Program-made: the position numbers and the translations under genes | The notes under the pieces: generated by a model | The model's input: the letters and a program-made list of their open reading frames with translations, nothing else | What the model was told of the DNA's origin: nothing | The model's database searches: none | Shown: positions 20,406 through 33,074 of the stretch, one piece after another | Layout: every line of letters starts with the position of its first letter | How positions within the stretch are numbered: position 1 is the first letter of the stretch | DNA from: Elymus sibiricus | Taxonomy: Eukaryota; Streptophyta; Magnoliopsida; Poales; Poaceae | Assembly (NCBI GenBank): GCA_039707655.1 | Contig: CM077666.1 | Span: forward strand, 395,331,886-395,395,885 | Length of the DNA: 64,000 nucleotides | Direction of reading: 5' to 3'

Positions 20406-23312
20406 GCTCGTTAGTGAGCTCGAGAAGATCTTGAGTAGAGGCTTCATGGTGAACATCACCAGTCATCCAGTGAAGGGTCCAAGTCTTGATATCTTTGTGG
20501 AATCCAGAGATATGGAGGGTGGCATAGAATTGCAGCAACAGCTCCTCGTTCCAGTGCTCTTTATCTGTCACAAAAGGAAGCAGACCTACATCGCGAAGAC
20601 AATCAATGGCTTCATCCATACATGGCAGATCAGTCATAGCTTCAAAGTTGAGGCGCTTGTGAGGATGAATCCTGTCTTGATTGTAGAGGACACTCATGTA
20701 ATAGCTTCATTGTTGATAGCTCCAGAACCTGTCAGAAGATACCCTTTGCTTTGTTTATGGGTTGTTGGAGCAATCAAAGAAGGTATTATCATTCCTGAAG
20801 CTAATGACACTGAAGGGGCAGTCGGTGGAAGCAGCTCCTCGAAGCCTTGGCAGCCTAGGCATTGGCTTCTGAACAAGAGGCCGGTTGTCAACATGGAATT
20901 CATATATTGGGCCAGGTCTTTCTAGTGATGCAAGACGAGGCCAGTTGACACGCACAAGTTCTCCAGCCCTGTTGTGGGCCATGACAGTAGTGGCGTCAGA
21001 GAGCACAATGGCTTCAGAGGTGGTAGGAGCTTCAGTAGCGGCATTCAGATTTCGTTTAGTGGCTTGGGCTTCAGACTCAGGGGCCACATTTGGATCAGCA
21101 GTAGCAGTGTTAGACACAGGAGGCTGCTCTTGAGTGTCTTCGGCTGTTGCAGCCGGTATGACTTCAGACTATTGAGCTTCTTGCTCAGGTTGGGCTTCAG
21201 TAGAGACAGTCTGTACTGGATCAGCTTGCTTGTCTTCAGCCGGTATATCTTGAGAAGCAGAGGCATCTTGATGCACTGCCTCCTCAGAGATGCTGGACAT
21301 CCGCTGGCCACGGCGAAGCCTTCAAAAAATGTGCGACGCCTTTGGAGAAGTATTGTCTTCAACCATGGCTTCAGGAGTATCTGGCAACATTTGTTCATCA
21401 GTGGTTGCAGCTTGAGGAGGAGGAGTGTGGGGTATGACTTCATCCTGATCCATTGGCGTCAGAGGGCGACCAATGCTGATCGGTCACTGTGCTCAGGAAC
21501 AGGCGATGATACCACATTCTCGGTGAGCTGAGGAAGGACTTTGTCATCATCATTTTGCACATTTGCATCAGTACCAATGTCTTCAGCTGCGGTGGGATCA
21601 GCAACTGGAATCTCTTCAGAAACGGGAACCTCTGTGGTAGCAGGTTCATGCACGATAACACGTCTCTCACTATTTCCAGAGATAGGGGGAGCAACGGATA
21701 TCGGCGTTACGAGCAGTGGCTCTTGAGAAGCAGATTGAGCAGTTTCTGCTTGTGCCTTGCGCGAAGCCTTTGAAGACTTCGTCTTCTGACGCTTTTGAGA
21801 TAAAGGAGCAGCAGAGGCATCTGATTGCTTGCGCTTGCAAGCTTCGGCTTTAGCTTGCTGTGTTTTCTTCTTCACAGAAGCAACGGATGGAACGGATGGC
21901 TTCGAAGCAAGCATAGATGGTGGGAAGACAATCCAAAGCTCATCTTGCCTTGGGGCCTCAGCAGCAGGAATCTTGGGCTTCTTCTTCTTTTTCTTGATCA
22001 GCTTGGGATCAATGGCAGGGCGACCAAGTGCTTTTCTCTTCAAGCCCTCATTGTGGGCTTGCACTGTCTTCTCAGCATAGTGCTTGAGACGTTCTCTGGC
22101 ACCTTTGGCATCATCACGAAGCTTGTGAAATTCCTCTTTCAGCTCGGCCATCTTCTTCTTGTAGCCTTGAATTTCTGTGACACTGAATTTGGACAAGTGC
22201 TTCTTGAATAGACTCTTCTCATATTCAATCTTGTTTTTCTGTTCAAGCACTTTCTGGACAACTGCAAGTTCGTTGTTGATGAAGCCTTGGAACGTGACGT
22301 TGATGTCAATCGGAAGCTGCAAGTCGTCAATCGACAGAGACGGGTCACGAAACCATTCGTCAATGAAGTTGTTGAGAATATCATGGTCGAACAGAGGCAA
22401 GTTTTTGAAGATATCAGCCTCTTCCTACTTGTTCTTGATGAGGAGCTCAAGGGCATCATCATCAAACTCATCATCAGATAAATCAATAATGATGTTGTCA
22501 TCTGTCAACGTGGTTGTTGGTTTGGGGCCTCGCCCAGCGGGTTTCTTTGTCTTCGGGATGTTCCGAGACACATCTTCAGACTGCACACTGGATTCAGGAG
22601 GTGCATCTTTCACTGGCTTCACTCTTGAAGCTGATGGAGCAGCAGCAGACTTGGCAGATGGCCCCTCTTTGGCTTTGGAGCCCTTAGGCTTTCTTTGTGT
22701 CTTGGGAGAGGCAGGAGCAATGTCTTCATCATGGGCTTCTCCGCGCGCATTAGCGGCAGCGGCATGAAGAGCGTTGATATGCTCAATATATGCTTGAAGA
22801 CTATCCCATGGCCCAGTTAGATTGGGTTCTGCTTGACGGGAGCCATCGGGTCTTGGTTCTGCAGGACCGGGGTTGAAGTTCACACCAAACTCTTTCTTGT
22901 TGGCATCTGCTGAAGCCTTTGCAAACTGATAATTGGCTTCAAACAGATCATCATCACGACACCATCTGATACTAGATGGGTCAGCATCTTCGGGCATCAC
23001 ACCTCTTACCATGCAAGGATAGAAGTTCTGTGCAATGGCGTCAGCCTTTGTCTTCGGAATAAGCTTCCGGTACACAATATCCGCCCATGGTGGCCTGACT
23101 GCATTCTTCTCAGCATACTCTTGTGTAACAAAATGATAATGAAACCATTGCTCTGCCTAGTAGCGGCGAATCCATTACACACGAGATTTGCGTTCACCAT
23201 AGGTTTCATCAGGATCAGATTTATACTGCTCATACAGATCTGGAGGGAGGTCAAGAGCAGTGTTGGCTCGTCGTTGCCTTCCTCCCTTCTTTGCAGATTT
23301 TCCACTAGCCAT
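20406..23312 (-). pseudogene. Extra 3' ORF of the Maximus element (env-like position, coiled coil)
   Basis: The start chosen is MASGKSAKKGG at 23312. The frame passes TAA 23175-23177 and TAG codons 23157-23159 and 22425-22427. A frameshift follows near 21460, and the frame recovers through 21117 to the break near 20406. Visible parts: a basic N-terminus; a conserved block (WFHYHF, PPWADIVYRKLIPKTKADA); an acidic patch (IIIDLSDDEFDDD); a long coiled coil (about 22290-22050); a KKKKKKPK run; a Pro/Ser/Glu-rich middle; and a C-terminal block (NEELLLQFYATLHISG, TWTLHWMTGD). No signal peptide or membrane span is evident, so an envelope role is only positional. Sireviruses carry ORFs here of unknown function. 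Confidence 0.75.
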
Positions 23313-24721
23313 TGGCTTCACACTGCTGATCTGACAGGAACTGGCTTCAGGAGAGTCGAGATGAAACTGCAAGAAGTCTGCAAATGAATTCAGACTATGA
23401 GAACCAAGTGACTCGCCCACGGACATGTACCTGTGATATCATTAGAGATGCGAGGGAAGGAGGAGAGGTCATATGCATTCTCAAAAAAAATTGAATCCAA
23501 CTCAGTTTGAAGACAATGACCTCACAGTGCGAAGACATTCACTTATAGAGAGATGTTGGTTCCAGATTTGTACGAATCCGAAGATAGGTACAAGTGAGGA
23601 ATCGTCACTATGCAGTATAAGTGAAGTAACTTGGCAAGATATGAGATGCGTGAAACTGAAGATGAAGATTTGGAAGTGAAGGAAACAAGTTCTGAAGATA
23701 TTTGATAAGATTTTGGATCAAATAGACGGTAAAAAGTAAGTTTTATTTACCGCACGAAGAATAGCTCAACGAGGCGAAAGGAGGCTGAGCAGTTCAATCC
23801 CCCACGCCCTATCTTGGCAATGGAGAACAGCTACGGTGGTGGCGGTGAGAAGATGCCCGTGGCCGGCGTGAGTATGGCGTCGAAGAGGTCACGGCATCTA
23901 AGCGCTTCTCCTCCGGCGACGATGAAGTTAGCGGCGGCACTAGGGTTATGCGAGGGTGACGGCGACAGGGGTGTAGAACACTAATGGAACCAGGGGCGAA
24001 GTATTTATAAGGGTTGGCCTGGTCTGGGGGATAAGACAGACATGCCCCTGGCGATACATATCCATGCGACGCGTGGTGCAGATGTGCAATTGTTGCGACC
24101 ACGCCTTGACCCCACGACCAGCTGTTTTGGCGGGCGGTCGTTCCGCCTTCTGCGGATGCAGGTAAATTGGATAGAGATGAAAACCATTTTAAACTTTGTC
24201 TCAAAATCTTCGACTGACAAGGACACAGTGAAGACAATCGACATGTGTCAAATAGAATGCATATGAAGATTTAGAGAGACTGGACGAGATAAGCACAGAA
24301 GGGGTAAGGGTCCGATCACATTCACCTAGTTCAGAAACACAGGTTGAAGACATAGCTATAGGTGAATGCTTTTGAGGACAAACTCAAATATATATATATA
24401 TATATAGTATAGGCAATGAAGTCAAATAGAATGCGAAGATAAAAACCATTCGAGAAGACAAGCCAAATTAGGAAGATAATGCAATAGATGTGACGCCAAA
24501 TGAAAGTCTTCAAGAAAAATTTGGTGGTGGCGTTACCCACCGTATAGGAAGTATTAGACCCAGACACGGTGCACCATTATCGTGGCGCTCTGAAGTCAAA
24601 ATCCATTTTTAATATCTTCACACTCAGAGTGTATATCTTCATGAATTGAAGACATACGTTACTTCGTGTGTTGTGCACCAAAGTCGTCAATTAATGCATA
24701 AGTGTTTGGATGGATGCCCTC
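23313..24721 (-). other. Spacer of the Maximus element between pol and the extra ORF
   Basis: A non-coding stretch of about 1.4 kb after the pol stop, normal for Sire/Maximus. It is rich in GAAGA/TCTTC motifs and contains a TA microsatellite at 24389-24406. A TATTTATAAG sequence at 24000-24009 reads on the minus strand as CTTATAAATA, a TATA-like box about 690 bases upstream of the extra ORF. Confidence 0.6.
24389..24406. repeat. (TA)n microsatellite
   Basis: Nine uninterrupted TA units inside the Maximus spacer. Confidence 0.9.
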
Positions 24722-27000
24722 TCATAGGACATTTGAGGATTCTAAGATATTTAGCTCACACCGCAATTTGCAAAACCTTTTCTCATCCAAAGGCTTCATG
24801 AAGATATTTGCCAGCTGATCTTCAGTGTTGACGTGAATGATATCAATGTCTTCTTTGAGCTCATGATCACAAAGAAAGTGGTGTCTAATCTCAATATGCT
24901 TCGTCTTGGAGTGTTGGACAGGATTGTGAGAAATCTTGATTGCACTCTCATTGTCACAGAATAGCGGAACCTTCTTCTTGTTGATGCCATAATCCTTGAG
25001 AGTTTTCTTCATCCAGAGAAGCTGCGCACAACATGATCCAGCAGCGATGTATTCGGCTTCAGCAGTAGAGAGTGATACACAGTTCTGCTTCTTTGAAGAC
25101 CAACATACAAGTGAACGTCCAAGAAAGTGACAAGTGCCTGATGTGGATTTTTGATCCACCCTGTCTCCAGCATAATCAGAATCAGAATAGCCTACCAAAT
25201 CAAACTCTAAGCCCTTTGGATACCATAATCCTAGTGTTGGGGTGTGAGCCAAATATCTAAGAATTCGCTTCACGGCGAGGTGATGCAATTCCTTTGGTGC
25301 CACTTGAAATCGGGCACACATGCAAACACTAAGCATTATATCTGGCCTAGATGCATATAAGTACAATAAAGAACCAATCATGGAGCGGTATACCTTTTGA
25401 TCGAACTCTTTACCATTGTCGTCAGTACTCAAATGACCATTGGTTGGCATTGGCGTCTTGTAGCCCTTGCAATCTTGCATTCCAAACTTCTTCAGGCAAT
25501 CTTTGAGATATTTCTCTTGTGATATGAAGATTCCATTTCTTTGTTGGCGAATTTGAAGACCAAGAAAGAATTTCAGTTCTCCCATCATGGACATTGGATA
25601 TTGCTCTTGCATCATATGACTGAACTCATCACTATATCATTTGTCAGTGCAGCCGAAGATAATGTCATCCACATAGATTTGGCACACAAACAGTTCACCA
25701 TCATATGATTTGGTGAAGAGAGTGGGATCAAGTGAACCAGGTTTGAAACCTTTGCTTTTCAGGAATTCCTTGAGTGTATCATACCAGGCTCGTGGGGCTT
25801 GCTTGAGGCCATACAATGCCTTGTTGAGCCTATAGACCTTGTTAGGGTGCTTTGGATCTTCAAACCCAGGTGGTTGAGCAACATAGACTTCTTCTTCAGT
25901 TTTGCCATTTAGAAAGGCACTCTTCACATCCATTTGATATAGAAGAATATCATGATGATTTGCATAAGCAAGAAGTATGCGGATGGCTTCAAGTCTAGCC
26001 ACAGGAGCAAAGGTTTCATCGAAGTCAATTCCTTCCACTTGTGTGTATCCTTGTGCGACTAGACGAGCTTTGTTTCTGACAACTTGACCATGTTCATCTT
26101 GCTTGTTGCGGTAGATCCATTTTGTTCCAATGATATTGTGCTTATGAGGGTCAGGACGCTTGACAAGTTCCCACACATTGTTGAGCTCAAATTGCTGAAG
26201 CTCTTCTTGCATAGCTTGAATCCATTCAGGTTCCATGAAGGCTTCAGTGACTTTGGTGGGTTCATTGATGGAGATGAAAGCGAAGTGCCCACAAAAGTTT
26301 GCTAGCTGTGTGGCTCTTGAACGAGTGAGAGGACCTGGTGCGTTAATGTTGTCGATTATCTTCTCGATCTGAACTTCATTGGCCACTCGAGGATGTACAG
26401 GGCGAAGATTTTGATGTTGCTAAGCATTGTCTTTAGGCTCAGCATTAACTTCAGTCTGATCAATGTCTTCACGCTGGACAGGAGTAGGTATCACAACCTC
26501 TTCATCTCCGAGTTCCTCAGTGGGTATTATTTCTCCAGTACCCATTTGCTTGATGGATTCACTAGGAGGGGGTTCATCTATCACAAGTGGCAGGTGCTCT
26601 CTTTGCGAGCTGTTAGTCTCATCGAACCGCACATCTACAGTTTCAACCACTTTGTAGTGAAAGAGGTTGAAGAGTCTGTAGGTGTGCGAATCCTTTCCGT
26701 AACCAAGCATGAAACCCTCATGTGCTTTCGGTGCAAACTTGGAAGTGTGATGTGGATCTCGTATCCAACACCTAGCACCAAATACTTTGAAATAACTTAC
26801 ATTTGGCTTCTTACCAGTGATCAGTTCATAAGATGTCTTCTTGAAGAACTTGTGAAGATATACTCTATTGATGATGTGGCATGCAGTATCGATGGCTTCG
26901 GGCCACCACTTGTGTGCTGTCTTGTATTCGTCAAGCATAGTGCGAGCCATCTCAATGAGAGTCCTATTCTTGCGCTCCACGACGCCATTATGCTGAGGAG
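24722..27000 (-). pseudogene. Maximus pol, 3' half: integrase C-terminal part, reverse transcriptase, RNase H
   Basis: The frame resumes on the far side of the LARD with the integrase catalytic Glu block (HNGVVERKNRT) and the GKKPNVSYFKVFG region. It passes TAG 26420-26422, then Copia [40 protein letters not shown] and catalytic YVDDI at about 25680. A TGA at 25637-25639 follows. Then MSMMGELKFFLGLQ, the DYAGD and STAEAEY motifs of RNase H, FCDNESAI and the KHIEIRHHFL block, ending at a true stop at 24722. Apart from two nonsense codons and the LARD, the domains look full length. Confidence 0.93.
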
Positions 27001-27005
27001 TGTAT
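27001..27005 (+). repeat. Target site duplication TGTAT, left copy (LARD)
   Basis: TGTAT precedes the LARD's left TG and recurs directly after its right CA at 37780-37784. It lies within the integrase coding sequence of Maximus. Confidence 0.95.
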
Positions 27006-28437
27006 TGTAACACCCCAAAAATTTAACCATATTTTTATTAAATAAAATTTGGCCAGAAATTAGGTCTTTTATTTATTATAGAGTATTTTCTGTTTTCTGT
27101 TTTCCAAAATTCTTCCCTCCATTTAGAAATTTTTGTAAAATATTGTGGGATTTAGTAGTTGTCTTAAATCAATTCAATTATATTTTAAATAACAGTAGGA
27201 AATATTTTCATAATAAAATCTTGCCCAAGATAATCATTTTTATAGCATTTTCAATTCTTTAATTGCCTCTGTTGCACTACAACTATTTTAAATAATTCTT
27301 TAAAAATTTCACAAAAATTATGAGAAGTCATGTGAGGTCTATAGATCACTTTTATGCAAAAACCCAACTTGGCATTTTTGAAAATTTTGAGTGAATCATC
27401 CTCTTTTCTTTTCTGGTCCAGATTCAGCTTTGAACTTCAATCCTATTTTTATTTGCTCCAAAAATTCTGAAATTATTCCAGATTATAGTCCTTCCTAAGA
27501 AACTCTTAAGTCCAGGAGATCAACCCCATTTGCATCTTGGAAGACCTCCAAATAAACTCCTCAAAATCTGGTCCAGAACTGAAATCCTCCCAAACTTGCA
27601 CTAGCAAGTTTTCTATTTCCACAGTACAACCCCACCATCATCTATATCATCTAAGGAGACACCATCCTGTCAATTTCCACACCCAACAAAATTCCCTAGC
27701 TAGCCCTAGCATTTTATCAAACACACTGTGTGCATGACAGAATTTGGCTACCTATCAAAACTACATTAGGAACTTGATCCTCCTGCCAAATAACCATGTC
27801 CACCAGCTTTGCCATACTCAGTAACCTACTCCTGTTAATTCCCTCTTGCAACAAGCTTCTCTGGACCCCTCTGGCATTCTGCCGAGCACTTGACGTGCAT
27901 GCCCGGAGCACGCCAACTGCAGCCGTGGCATCGAGCTACAGCCGCACCTCTGCTGCCTTTCCCTCCCTTCCTAGTCATTCACTAGATCTACCAGTCCACC
28001 CTGAGCCTTGCCGACATCCTTCCTCGTCCCCTAGCGCCGCCCACCACCGACCTGCACCGACCAAATCCGCCGTCCAACGCCGCCACCGACAGCGCCCGTC
28101 GCTGTCACCCACCGGCCGAGCCACCTGGTCGTCTCCCAGCCAGCCAGCACACCTCTGCCCTAAATGCCAACTACCTGATCCGCCGCCCCTCATCTACCTC
28201 GTCACCGTCCACCGTCCTGCCATCAATGGCCGCCGCCGTCGTTTCTTCGTCGGGAAGCCACGGCAACCGCCCGACTCACCTGGCCCTATCAAAGGCCGCC
28301 AGCACCCCCCACCTTAACTGCAGGCCACCACCGTCCTCACCGAACCCCACCGTCCACCACCGGCTTCGCAACAACCACCGTAATTGCTTCCGCCGCCGCG
28401 CTTATCCACGGGAGCCGCGGCACCACCATGCTCCGGC

Positions 28438-28444
28438 TATAAAA
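28438..28444 (+). promoter_or_regulatory. TATA box of the LARD 5' LTR
   Basis: GGCTATAAAACGGCC, followed 30-40 bases on by a pyrimidine-rich start-like region. The same box (TATAAAAGGGCC) is kept in the other LTR at 34524-34530. It sits 1.4 kb into the LTR, which implies a long U3. Confidence 0.7.
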
Positions 28445-30787
28445 CGGCCTTCCCGATCTCACTCTCGTCCTGGGAACCTCTCCTCACTCCTCTGAGAGCT
28501 CCCCAGCGCATCCAATCGACCGAAGAAGGTCGCCTTCCCCATCTCCGGTGGTCACGGCCGCCGTCACCCTCCGGTTGAAATCCGGCGCAACCAGAGCCTC
28601 CCCCACTCCATTCTCTTCACCAATAGTCTCCTCGTGATCTAGCGGATCCTTTCCCCTCTCCAATTCCATCAGGGCTAGCCCGTGGGAAAAGGCCCCAATT
28701 CGCCTCCGCCGGAGCAGCTCGGGAGTTCTCGCCGCCGGCAAGTTAGGGCTCCCCGGCGACCAAATCGCACCTCATCGAGATCGCCAGGACCTCCTGAGGT
28801 CATCCATGCCCACAAAACCCCGAGGGGAGGCGCCGTTCTCCGGCTATCGTTGCCGGCGTGCCGTCCCCATTCGGCCAGGGAAGAGGAGGGAGAAGGAGCC
28901 GACGTGGACCGGTCAAACATGACAGGTGGGCCAGGTGGGCCCCACGATCAGTGACCCAAGCGCCACGCCAGCTCGGACTAAGGGGAGACGGGTTTTCGGG
29001 TGAACGTATTCACGCAAGGGAAAGCGTATTCAAGGAATACGCATTCGACGTCAACGGGTCTTCTGCGCAGCTGGACGACTGGGCTCGGCCCAGTAGCGCC
29101 AGACGACTATATCGCGCACAGGCGCACTTCTGTCCTTCTCCTTTTTAATTTCCAGTAGATTTCAAATATTTCCACAGAGTCCATTTCAAATCCAAATATG
29201 ATGATTCAAATTTCTACATGCTCATAAAATCATGCTCTATTATTCTAGCTAGGGTGAACATTTTTCCTAAGCTCTGTCTCCACTGGATCCTTTAAATAGT
29301 CCATTTCTTTAATTATCTCAGCTTAGAAAATTCCTAGACTAATCATATCAACTCCAAATCCAGTGAAACAAATTTCTAAATAACTCTAAAATCATGTCCC
29401 ATTTAATAGGTGCCCTAGATCTTTTTTTTCTAAAATGTTTTCTGTAGAGTTCTTGCAGAGCCATTAATTCCTTAATTTCACCTAATTCGAAATGTTCAAA
29501 AATACTTAGTGCTCAAAAACCAGTGGAACCACCTTGTTTATTTTCCACATAGCCAAAGAAGGCCTAGAAAAGTATAATTCCCATTTTTTAGAGCACTTTT
29601 ATTTTACCGTCTTTGCTTTATGTGGTAATTGCAATATTTTGAAAATAGGAAATGGAGGGAAGATAAAAATTTCAAAACTTTTGGAGTGCACCCAATATTT
29701 CTGCATGATCAAGGCAAGCATCTTGAACACTTGATATGGTGATTGCATGGTTAAATGTTTGCAAGTATAATTGAGTCATGCATATGTTGAATTCAAATAA
29801 AATTTGCATGCATATAGAGTTGGCATGATTCCTCGTACTATGCAACGTGTGCTTGTCAGGACTAACTTGCAGGAGCAGGTATAAGAGAAATATTGTTACC
29901 GGCAGAAGGATGATCACGTTGGAGCGTGATCATGCCTTGTTGGTTATGCATGTTGGAACATGCAAGGGCTGTGGCCCTGTTTGGGTGTTACTGTTGAAAG
30001 GACCCTTTATTGTGCTAACCACTGCAGGAAATACATAAGCCTCCTGAGTCGACCGTAGATCGAGTCTTGTTCCGGTAACCCCCAAACTTGATCCGTGCTA
30101 CCACTTGTCCCTGCCACAGGTAGGGTATGGTTTAGTAAGTTAATAACCCCTTTTCATGCATACACCATACAGAGGGCCATGATGAGGGTTTCCCACGGCC
30201 GCGGACTAAATCCCGTCATCAGGTCAGGGGGCATGGGTGTATCCGGCTGGTTTGCCAAGAGGGGGGCACCCCTTGGAATCCGCGCGTATGAATAGTGATC
30301 CCATGCAGGACGTGGTCTCCCCGTCTTAGAGTTTTTCTGAAACGATGCTTTGGGTGATTCCTGGCATCCGGATGGATAATCTGGTGTCTGCTGGTTAGGT
30401 GTGTTTTCAACCCAAAGACCATAATGGGAATTAGTCAGTGTCACGGTGCTGACTAAAGAAATCTCATACACGTGGGTAAAGAGTACACCCTCTGCAGAGT
30501 TTTATCTATTCGAATAGCCGTGTCCGCGGTTAAGGACTACAGTCTGGGTTGGTCAAGTGTCGGTCTTAGTGTCGGTCTCCGGAGGAAATAATTAAAATCG
30601 AGCATGAATTATTTTACAGAATATCATTATTTCATCACTAACGCTATCATGGATATATTTGGTTATCATGAATATTATGGTTGGAAATATTATTGTTACT
30701 ATGAATATTATTGTGGACTAACCCGTTTCTCTTATTTTATTTTCTGAGTGTCTCATGGGCTGGCCAGACTACCCGGGCACTCATTTA

Positions 30788-31080
30788 TTTTCAAGACCTC
30801 TCCGTGGCATCTCTCGAGTCTCGGATGGTCCTGTCTCGTCCGATTCTCTTGTGGATACCTGATTGGCATTTCTTTTCAAGACCTCTCCGTGGCGTCCCTC
30901 GAGTTCTCGGATGGTCCTGTCTCGTCCGATTCTCTTGTGGATACCCGTTTGGCATTTCTTTTCAAGACCGACCGTGGCATCACTTTTAGATGCCCGACTG
31001 GCAATTCTTTTCAAGACCTCTCGTGGCGTCGCTTGAGTTAATGGGCGGTCTGTCTCGCCCGATACTGTTTTAGACACCCG
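30788..31080 (+). repeat. Imperfect tandem repeat in the LARD 5' LTR, unit about 85 bases
   Basis: The phrase TTTTCAAGACC starts at 30788, 30873 and 30959, with a shortened copy at 31008. Each unit contains GTGGCGTC, TCTCGTCCGATTCTC and a TGGCATTTC end. The same array occurs in the 3' LTR from about 36873. Confidence 0.85.
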
Positions 31081-31698
31081 TTTGGCATTTCATTTGGATT
31101 TCTTGGGCGGTTCATTCTCGCCCGATTGTCCACTTTTAACTTTCTTGGTTTGTCACTAACATTTTAATTTTTCTGCATATGCTAATAATTGACATGCCAT
31201 GTTTTAAATTCCAGCACCATAGTAATATTCATCATGACATGATTTACTTTCGTTCAGCATGTGCATATAATATAACCCATCATGATCATATGCATTCGGT
31301 ATATCTTTTGTTCATTATGTTTGCGAGTACATTCAAACGTACTCACAGGCTTGTCCCTGGCTATTTACTTGGCCAGGTCAGGATTCCACAAGGAGTACCA
31401 CAATGGTGTCCATGCGGAGCCTAGGATAGCAGCCACGTAGGATAGGAATTATCCGGGTCAGCTGTTCCTGTGGGAATGGAGCCCCATCGACGTTGGAGAA
31501 CCACGAGACACATCCGTCATCCTCACTAGAAATCATTGTTGAATCATTAGACCTTTATGGTCTTGTATCCAATTCTTGTAAATGCTTGGTAATCTGTAAC
31601 AAGGATGTGTCCACCAGTAACAGTAATCCTGGGCTGGTGACGACACGAGGGGTTAATTTCTGGGATATCATGTCCCGGAAATCCGGCCCCGACAGCCT

Positions 31699-31712
31699 TG
31701 GTATTAGAGCCA
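31699..31712 (+). promoter_or_regulatory. LARD primer-binding site (initiator tRNA-Met type)
   Basis: TGGTATTAGAGCCA starts five bases after the LTR end. It differs at one base from the common plant TGGTATCAGAGCC site complementary to initiator tRNA-Met. It fixes the element's orientation as +. Confidence 0.88.
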
Positions 31713-33056
31713 GGCTGACCATTGGCTAATCCTATCTTAGCCTGGTCATTATCCCTAGGTTTCCGCACCGTCCAAATCTTTCCTGCCCATAGCCAAGCCA
31801 TCCCATCCGATAAGCCTACACAGTGACCAGCCGACACCTTTTTGGCAGTCGGTGCCCAACCTACCAGCCCTGCCCATAGGCCATATGCCTGTGGCCGACA
31901 CCTGAGTTGTCCCATCCACAAGCGTGCGATGGAAGACTCTGCTGACCTATAAAGGAAGCCTTGCCCAACTCAGCACATCACAGCCTCACTCTCAGTTCGA
32001 TATCCAAGAATTTTCTCACATAAGTTTATTTCGCGTGCAGCCACAGCATCCGGCTCACAGTCACACTGACTTTACCACAAGCACTAAGTGCAGAAACTAC
32101 GCACACACACACACACTTAGCATCTAACTAACCGTCTCGCCCACTGGATCACTCTCACCCTCACCACAGTTTTTCCGAAGAAAAACTCATGGGTTTTTAT
32201 TTCTGCGGAGACTGCTGCAGAACGCACTAATACTCACTCATACCCGACACTGACACCTACTCTTCATGATCACCGCCGCCTCGAGCAGCGGCATCACGGC
32301 GATCGTCGAGGATCATCGCACACAGTAGCAACGAGGAGCCGATCAACGCCGCCAGCAGACCGACCAGGAGGATCGTGATCAACTCCGAGCCCACATCCTC
32401 CATTGCCGCCTCGTCTCGAGCTCCTGCAACCAATAGAAAAAGGAGAAGAGGAGGAAGAGGTGAGGCGCGGTGCGAGGTAGGAGAAGGAAGGAAAAACCGC
32501 GGTCGTTTTTATAGCTCGAGCTCGGTGCACGGTGAGCGAAGTCCACCAGCGCCACTCGTCGCTCGATCACCGGTGTTTGGAGGCGAATCCATGAGCAGTC
32601 CCGACAGGGTACTGGCCCGCGAGGAAAGTGCACGCTGTCGGCGACAAGCACGCCGCGCACTATCGCGGTACGGCCTAGATACCTACGCGCTAGCCGCCGC
32701 AGGTGGAGAAAGTGCGGGAGAGCATGCGAGAGAGGGAAAGGAGGAGAAGAACCGGAGGAAGAAGAAGGAGACGAAGAGACTGACAGTGGGCCCTGGGCCC
32801 ACCTGTCAGCTAGAGAGAGCACTGTGCACTAGAGTACGGCGAGCAAAATTTGGAATTAGAAATTTTTACTTTTTCCAAATTTGTCGCAGCAGTAGAAACA
32901 CAGCCCCAGTACTCACTATAGTAGCACCAATTATCAGTAGCCCCACGACAACCGTGCCTAATTAGGTTATTTAAATAATTAGTTTAGAAAAAAAAATCTC
33001 AAAAAGGTGAATTTAATTTTAATGACCACCTTAACAAATCACGAGGACGAGATTTT

Positions 33057-33074
33057 CTTAAGGGGGGTAGAGTT
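33057..33074 (+). promoter_or_regulatory. LARD polypurine tract
   Basis: CTTAAGGGGGGTAGAGTT lies immediately before the 3' LTR. Confidence 0.85.

Larger units (their letters stand above)
27006..31694 (+). repeat. LARD 5' LTR
   Basis: The left part is AT-rich. A GC-rich island (27880-29100) carries the core promoter, followed by AT-rich DNA and an 85-base tandem repeat (30788-31080). It lacks an insertion of about 18 bases present in the other LTR near 33129. The open frames in the GC-rich island (e.g. around 27796-28317) have no recognisable domain. Confidence 0.93.
31695..33074 (+). other. LARD internal domain, non-coding
   Basis: 1380 bases with no retroelement protein motif. Two gene-like core promoters are visible: TATAAAG at 31948-31954 on + and TATAAAAA at 32506-32513 on -. 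Short GC-rich frames (e.g. 32375-32965) show Arg/Ser-rich composition only. It could be a packaging and replication cassette, or contain a captured host gene fragment; I see no identifiable product. Confidence 0.75.

Noticed and set aside
27796..28317. Open frames in the GC-rich part of the LARD LTR, repeated at 33882-34403
   Set aside because: Conservation between the two copies is expected for LTRs. The frames are Pro/Ser/Arg-rich with no domain, and overlap on both strands.
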